DNA of 8,667 nucleotides. It comes from QEXZ01 sp034660015. Its GTDB lineage: Archaea > Halobacteriota > Syntropharchaeia > Alkanophagales > Methanospirareceae. Position 1 is the first letter of the stretch. Each line of letters begins with the position of its first letter. The position numbers and the translations under genes are program-made. Location of the stretch: the NCBI GenBank assembly GCA_034660015.1, contig JAYEII010000075.1, forward strand, positions 1 through 8,667, written 5' to 3'. Shown here one piece after another: positions 5,888 to 8,667 of this stretch. The notes beneath the pieces are model-generated. The model was not told the origin of the DNA, ran no database searches, and saw only the letters and a list, made by a program, of their open reading frames with translations.

Positions 5888-7006
5888 CTACCCCTTGTCA
5901 TTTTTTCTGAAGTCTGAAGGAGCTTTAGATGAAATTTTTCCATCGTAATAACCGACTGTTGCTTTCAGTTTGTCGGCATAGTTGTAGATTTCGCTTAATT
6001 TATCTATCGGTATCTTTTCTTCTTTTTTGCTTTCATCAAAGAACCCTACATATTTCTTTTTCGTGTCCAAATAGAACCTACAAATCGGCTTTCTAACATT
6101 ATTGTCCAACAGAACATTACAGTAGCTTCTTGTATCTTTCAAAACAACTCTCTCGGGGTCAATGATTTCATGCAATATCGCACGGACAATGTGAAAACTT
6201 TCTATCTCTTCTTCTGTTGTAACAATCCCGGTCTCTTCTTCCCCTCCAAGCTGCTCACCTTTTATATCCTCCTCTCCTGTATTAATAGTTCTTTCTTGTT
6301 CCAATGCGGCGTTCAATCTATCACTAATTTTTTCATTGATAAATTGCGTAAAAGCTTGCTGAGTAATCGGTCTAAATTTTTCCAAGGCAGTCTTTGTCAT
6401 CATCTTAGCATAAACCTGTTTTGCAAGGAATTTAACAAATTCGTCAGAGGGTGAATTAAGCACCTCTCCAAGAATTCTCTTCATTTCTTTCAAATATTTT
6501 AGCTCGCTCGCTACTGATACTATTTCTTCAAGTTTAAATGACTCTTTTCTAAAGCGCTTCAATTCTTCTACAAGAGGCTCTTTTATATCGAGCATATCGA
6601 GCTCAAGAAATGGCTTAAGATCCATTTTATTCGTTTTTTCAAGATCGCTGTAGAATTTATAAATGATACCATTAGTGAGAATTCCGACTTTTACATTAGT
6701 ATTCATAAAATACCTATAAAGTTGATCTGCATGCTCCTTTTCCAGATTAGTGTTCGCAGATTTGCATTCAAACAGCATAATCGGCTTTCCATCCTTCATG
6801 ATAGCATAATCAACTTTTTCCCCCTTCTTTTCACCAACATCACAGGTGAATTCTGGCACAACTTCCTCGGGATTGAAAACATTATACCCAAGAACTTTAA
6901 TGAATGGCATAACTCGGGCATTCTTTGTCGCCTCTTCCGTTTCTAAACGCGCTGATCGTTTAGAAATCTCACTAGACAATTCTTTTATTTGGTCTATGAA
7001 GTCCAT
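5888..7006 (-). CDS. Stand-alone HsdR_N-domain (COG4748-like) restriction endonuclease-type protein
   Basis: This 372-residue protein carries the N-terminal nuclease-like domain found in type I restriction R subunits, without a helicase or methyltransferase part. The PD-(D/E)xK signature is visible: Asp66 in KVDYAIMKDG and Glu80-Cys-Lys82 in IMLFECKSAN, after FNPEEVVPEF and followed by HADQLYRYF and VGILTNGIIYKFYSD. A helical middle (about 145-235) leads to a Glu-rich linker (about 240-268). The C-terminal domain begins FHIVRAILHEI at 271-281 and contains KPICRFYLDTKKKYVGFF, as in the COG4748 family. That family is widespread, often solitary and poorly characterised. DNA cleavage or phage defence is plausible but not shown. 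The ATG at 7006 is preferred to a TTG at 7039, because the domain begins there and an AGGGGG tract and a TATA-like box lie upstream. The gene is convergent with the eRF1-like gene and bracketed by two hairpin elements. Confidence 0.8.
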   Translation of the reverse strand: MDFIDQIKELSSEISKRSARLETEEATKNARVMPFIKVLGYNVFNPEEVVPEFTCDVGEKKGEKVDYAIMKDGKPIMLFECKSANTNLEKEHADQLYRYFMNTNVKVGILTNGIIYKFYSDLEKTNKMDLKPFLELDMLDIKEPLVEELKRFRKESFKLEEIVSVASELKYLKEMKRILGEVLNSPSDEFVKFLAKQVYAKMMTKTALEKFRPITQQAFTQFINEKISDRLNAALEQERTINTGEEDIKGEQLGGEEETGIVTTEEEIESFHIVRAILHEIIDPERVVLKDTRSYCNVLLDNNVRKPICRFYLDTKKKYVGFFDESKKEEKIPIDKLSEIYNYADKLKATVGYYDGKISSKAPSDFRKNDKG

Positions 7007-7052
7007 ATCACATCGCCCCCTACTATATCCCCTTGACAATAATACATTCCCA

Positions 7053-7066
7053 TTATATATATATTA
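7053..7066 (-). promoter_or_regulatory. TATA-like box of the HsdR_N-type gene
   Basis: An alternating AT tract (minus strand TAATATATATATAA) lies about 47-60 bases before the ATG at 7006, predicting a leader of some 25 bases. A-rich tracts on the minus strand continue upstream (7096-7121), where archaeal B-recognition elements are often purine-rich. Confidence 0.45.
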
Positions 7067-7150
7067 CAATTATGAGCAATTTATTCTTTATAAACTTTTT
7101 TTTTGTTCCCTTAATTTTTTTAACCTGTTTTTAAAGCCCCAACCACTCCA

Positions 7151-7176
7151 CACCCGAATGAAAATCGGGTGCATCC
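7151..7176 (+). repeat. Hairpin element, right copy
   Basis: CACCCGA (7151-7157) and TCGGGTG (7165-7171) form a perfect 7-bp stem with a seven-base loop, followed by CATCC. On the minus strand it starts 22 bases after the hicA stop and could end hicBA transcription. It matches about 20 of 26 positions with the element at 5800-5826, in the same orientation. Confidence 0.55.
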
Positions 7177-7197
7177 TTGGCTGTTTAACCAGGCTCA

Positions 7198-7425
7198 TCA
7201 TAACAACTCCCGGAACTCCCCAATACTTATTTCAGCATCTCTTAAAAGTTTTCTTAATAGTCCTTTGCCAAGCACTTTATGTTTTGGGATCGTTAGTGGC
7301 TTTTTACTTTTGTCAGACCTGTGCCACATACGAATATGACTTCCTTTTTGTCTTACTACCTCATAACCCAGCTTTTCAAAACATTTAACTGCTTTTTCTC
7401 CAGAAACAACGGGCAATTTGCTCAT
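7198..7425 (-). CDS. hicA: HicA-family mRNA interferase toxin
   Basis: This 75-residue protein has the compact double-stranded-RNA-binding-like fold of HicA toxins, which cleave mRNA and stop growth when freed from HicB. It begins LPVVSGEKAVKCFEKLGYEV. The catalytic histidine lies in RQKGSHIRMW at residues 25-34, and the family's IPKHKVLGKGLLRKLLRDA follows at 46-64. The final ISIGEFRELL is a usual C-terminus. The length is typical, and no key residue appears lost, so it should be active. The ATG at 7425 has an SD-like GTGAT eight bases upstream. It follows hicB by 60 bases on the same strand and is probably co-transcribed. The antitoxin-first order is the reverse of the commoner hicA-hicB arrangement but is known. 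Confidence 0.9.
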   Translation of the reverse strand: MSKLPVVSGEKAVKCFEKLGYEVVRQKGSHIRMWHRSDKSKKPLTIPKHKVLGKGLLRKLLRDAEISIGEFRELL

Positions 7426-7485
7426 GTATTTACATCACGGATAAAGACTTATTAAATGGCGTTTACAAAATAGCAGGTAATTTGC

Positions 7486-7725
7486 CTATATTTCCACCGA
7501 CACGACATGGTAACTGAACTCTTGGATTGCATCAAGCTGTTCCACTATTTCTTCCTTCTGTTCCTCAACACACATCTCAATCACTTCGTGTATGTTTCTT
7601 AACGCTTCGTCCAGTGTTTTTCCCTGCGTATAGCATCCCTGAAGAAGTGGACATTCTACCACAAAAAAACCATCTTCATCCTTCTCCACAAGAACAGGGA
7701 GACGGACTTTTTTAGCTCCTGCCAT
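7486..7725 (-). CDS. hicB: HicB-family antitoxin
   Basis: This is the 79-residue antitoxin partner of the adjacent HicA. It shows the partial RNase H-like HicB fold: VRLPVLVEKDEDGFFVVECP, then LLQGCYTQGKTLDEALRNIH with the family's GC.TQG.T.DEA pattern, then a helix and a short C-terminal strand (YHVVSVEI). There is no room for the extra DNA-binding domain that longer HicB proteins carry, so any autoregulation would need another surface. The ATG at 7725 is chosen because GGTGAT (7731-7736, minus strand), complementary to the archaeal 16S 3' end, lies five bases before it. The TTG at 7731 would overlap that site. It is the first gene of the hicBA pair and has a palindrome in its promoter. Confidence 0.9.
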   Translation of the reverse strand: MAGAKKVRLPVLVEKDEDGFFVVECPLLQGCYTQGKTLDEALRNIHEVIEMCVEEQKEEIVEQLDAIQEFSYHVVSVEI

Positions 7726-7730
7726 TTTCA

Positions 7731-7736
7731 ATCACC
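7731..7736 (-). promoter_or_regulatory. Shine-Dalgarno site deciding the hicB start
   Basis: GGTGAT on the minus strand matches the archaeal anti-SD sequence and ends five bases before ATG 7725. It excludes the in-frame TTG at 7731 as the start. Confidence 0.65.
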
Positions 7737-7761
7737 GTTTTAATATTTCTTTCCCTTCTTA

Positions 7762-7778
7762 AATATTTAATAAATATT
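7762..7778 (-). promoter_or_regulatory. 17-bp perfect palindrome at the hicBA promoter (TATA box and candidate operator)
   Basis: AATATTTA and TAAATATT form a perfect inverted repeat around one central base. It lies 37-53 bases before the hicB ATG and overlaps the only good TATA-like sequence, so a dimer bound here would block transcription initiation. Toxin-antitoxin operons are commonly autoregulated at such sites. The AT-only composition makes chance symmetry possible. Confidence 0.4.
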
Positions 7779-7876
7779 ATCGCTTCTTTCCAACTTTTAG
7801 ACTCTTACACTCCTGCACTATATAATGAGTAAAACTGCTGTGTAGATTAAAAAGAAGTAAGGAGAAAAGAGATTGA

Positions 7877-7920
7877 ATGCAAGATACAAGATGCAACCCC
7901 TATATCCAGCATCCTGCATC
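7877..7920. repeat. Short-period intergenic repeat with an inverted GATGCA / TGCATC pair
   Basis: The spacer between fae-hps and hicB contains repeated CAAGATAC/CAAGATGC units (7880-7895), then GCATCC TGCATC (7909-7920), which mirrors the first part. GATGCA at 7890-7895 pairs with TGCATC at 7915-7920. Such degenerate short-unit repeats occur between genes in many prokaryotes and may form a stem in the fae-hps 3' untranslated region. Confidence 0.4.
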
Positions 7921-7934
7921 ATGGACCCGACAAC

Positions 7935-8667
7935 CTAAAAATCAGTCATCACGCGGAACTGGTCTACCTCTTCCACACCCATCCGCTGGAGGAACGCCCT
8001 TGCCGCACCCGTAACATCCTTAGCAGCCGTAATCGCTCGCCCAACCACGAGAATATCCGCCCCCGCCTTCAGCGCTTTTTCTACCTTGTTCACTCTTATG
8101 CCACCGGCTACGGCAACGAGCATGTTGTTTCCGCACACTTTTCTTACCTCGCCAATATTACGCCATTCGCTTCCTTTAACCTGTTCCACGTCTATTGCTC
8201 TATGCAATTCTACGATGTCCGGCGTCACCTTTAGCTTTTTAAGCACTTTAACGGGGTTTTGCACGTTCAGCGTATCCATCAGAGAAAGAGCACCGACTTT
8301 CTTGCACTCTTCTATAAACTTCTCCATTGTGCTTACAGGGGCTAATCCCGAAAAACCGATAACATCCGCGGTGGCATCACCCGCCATCCTCGCCTCTAAG
8401 TTTCCCGTATCCAGCGTCTTAAGGTCGGCAAAAACGACCGTCTCTGGTCTCAACTGGTGTATCTTCTGCACCACTTCCACGCCATATCTCTTGATAAGCG
8501 GCGTGCCCGCCTCAATTATTATCGCATCACTTTTGGGTAACGCCCTGACAATCCCTTCTACCCTTCTCCAGTCAGGGATGTCCAGCGCAACCTCCAGATA
8601 TGGCGGCTTCTTCAGGTTATTTATTCTGAATCCTATCATAGCATGTATAGATTTATCTTTCTCTTCT
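7935..8667 (-). CDS. fae-hps: Bifunctional formaldehyde-activating enzyme / 3-hexulose-6-phosphate synthase, C-terminal (Hps) part; 5' end beyond the window
   Basis: The visible part is the whole Hps domain of the archaeal Fae-Hps fusion. Fae condenses formaldehyde with tetrahydromethanopterin. Hps interconverts ribulose 5-phosphate plus formaldehyde and D-arabino-3-hexulose 6-phosphate, which in archaea serves ribose phosphate synthesis and formaldehyde handling in the cytoplasm. Counting from the ATG at 8639, the (beta/alpha)8 OMP-decarboxylase-type barrel shows VALD at 17-20, IIEAGTPLIKRYG at 41-53, the catalytic ADLKTLDTGN at 71-80 (Asp72, Lys74, Asp77), ELHRAID at 144-150, VAVAGGIR at 175-182 and ILVVGRAIT at 196-204. 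The frame stays open upstream to the window edge and reads EEKDKSIHAMIGF, matching the Fae-Hps linker (EEKDKSTHAVVGF in Methanosarcina, from memory). The ATG at 8639 is therefore an internal Met, not a start. The C-terminus DQFRVMTDF is typical. It appears intact and better conserved than its neighbours. Confidence 0.9.
   Translation of the reverse strand, partial: EEKDKSIHAMIGFRINNLKKPPYLEVALDIPDWRRVEGIVRALPKSDAIIIEAGTPLIKRYGVEVVQKIHQLRPETVVFADLKTLDTGNLEARMAGDATADVIGFSGLAPVSTMEKFIEECKKVGALSLMDTLNVQNPVKVLKKLKVTPDIVELHRAIDVEQVKGSEWRNIGEVRKVCGNNMLVAVAGGIRVNKVEKALKAGADILVVGRAITAAKDVTGAARAFLQRMGVEEVDQFRVMTDF

Noticed and set aside
6846..7388. 180-codon plus-strand ORF across the hicA to HsdR_N region
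   Set aside because: It is antisense to two recognisable genes and runs through T-rich promoter DNA. It shows no domain pattern.
7935..8639. Stand-alone Hps starting at the ATG at 8639
   Set aside because: The frame is open to the window edge and encodes the Fae-Hps linker EEKDKSIHA, so the Met is internal to a fusion protein.
1..8667. CRISPR array, tRNA or rRNA
   Set aside because: No regularly spaced repeats, cloverleaf or rRNA-like stretches were found by eye on either strand. A computed search (for example tRNAscan or a repeat finder) could still reveal a diverged one.

Overview
The window reads as an archaeal chromosome, most likely a euryarchaeon with tetrahydromethanopterin-linked C1 metabolism, such as a methanogen or an ANME/Syntrophoarchaeum-type lineage. 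The evidence is the end of a fused Fae-Hps enzyme at the right edge, a fragment resembling the N-terminus of the MJ0619/tetraether-lipid-synthase radical SAM family, an eRF1-like protein, a GGTGAT ribosome binding site matching the archaeal 16S 3' end, and TATA-like boxes about 25-35 bases before several starts. The lineage below Archaea is inference.

Left part (1-3376, + strand). A large Eco57I-type adenine DNA methyltransferase/restriction-modification protein begins abruptly. Its NPPW catalytic motif and target-recognition region are present. The SAM-binding motif I that should precede its first residues is not found in any frame of the 139 bases upstream. A possible 57-codon overlapping ORF and an AT-rich orphan five-helix membrane protein with an external C-terminal domain follow. 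An 11-T run closes this block.

Middle part (3377-5887). A compact RNase Z-like metallo-beta-lactamase protein (- strand) is divergent from a decayed N-terminal fragment of a radical SAM gene. A gene-poor stretch of about 235 bases holds a short minus-strand coding-like remnant and an inverted repeat. An eRF1/Vms1-related protein (+ strand) then follows, whose GGQ-loop region reads GGM and which carries a CxxC...CxxC zinc ribbon.

Right part (5888-8667, - strand). A stand-alone HsdR_N/COG4748-type protein with a PD-(D/E)xK nuclease signature is bracketed by two related hairpin elements. Next comes a HicB-HicA toxin-antitoxin pair with a 17-bp palindrome in its promoter. A short repeat-rich spacer leads to the 3' part of fae-hps, a formaldehyde-fixing enzyme that continues beyond the window.

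Overall this is an accessory region beside a core metabolic gene. A damaged restriction-modification gene, a solitary nuclease-like protein, a toxin-antitoxin pair and gene fragments suggest repeated insertion and decay. No complete multi-gene defence system, CRISPR array, tRNA or rRNA is visible. The most unusual single items are the GGM-type eRF1-like protein and the paired hairpins around the HsdR_N-type gene.
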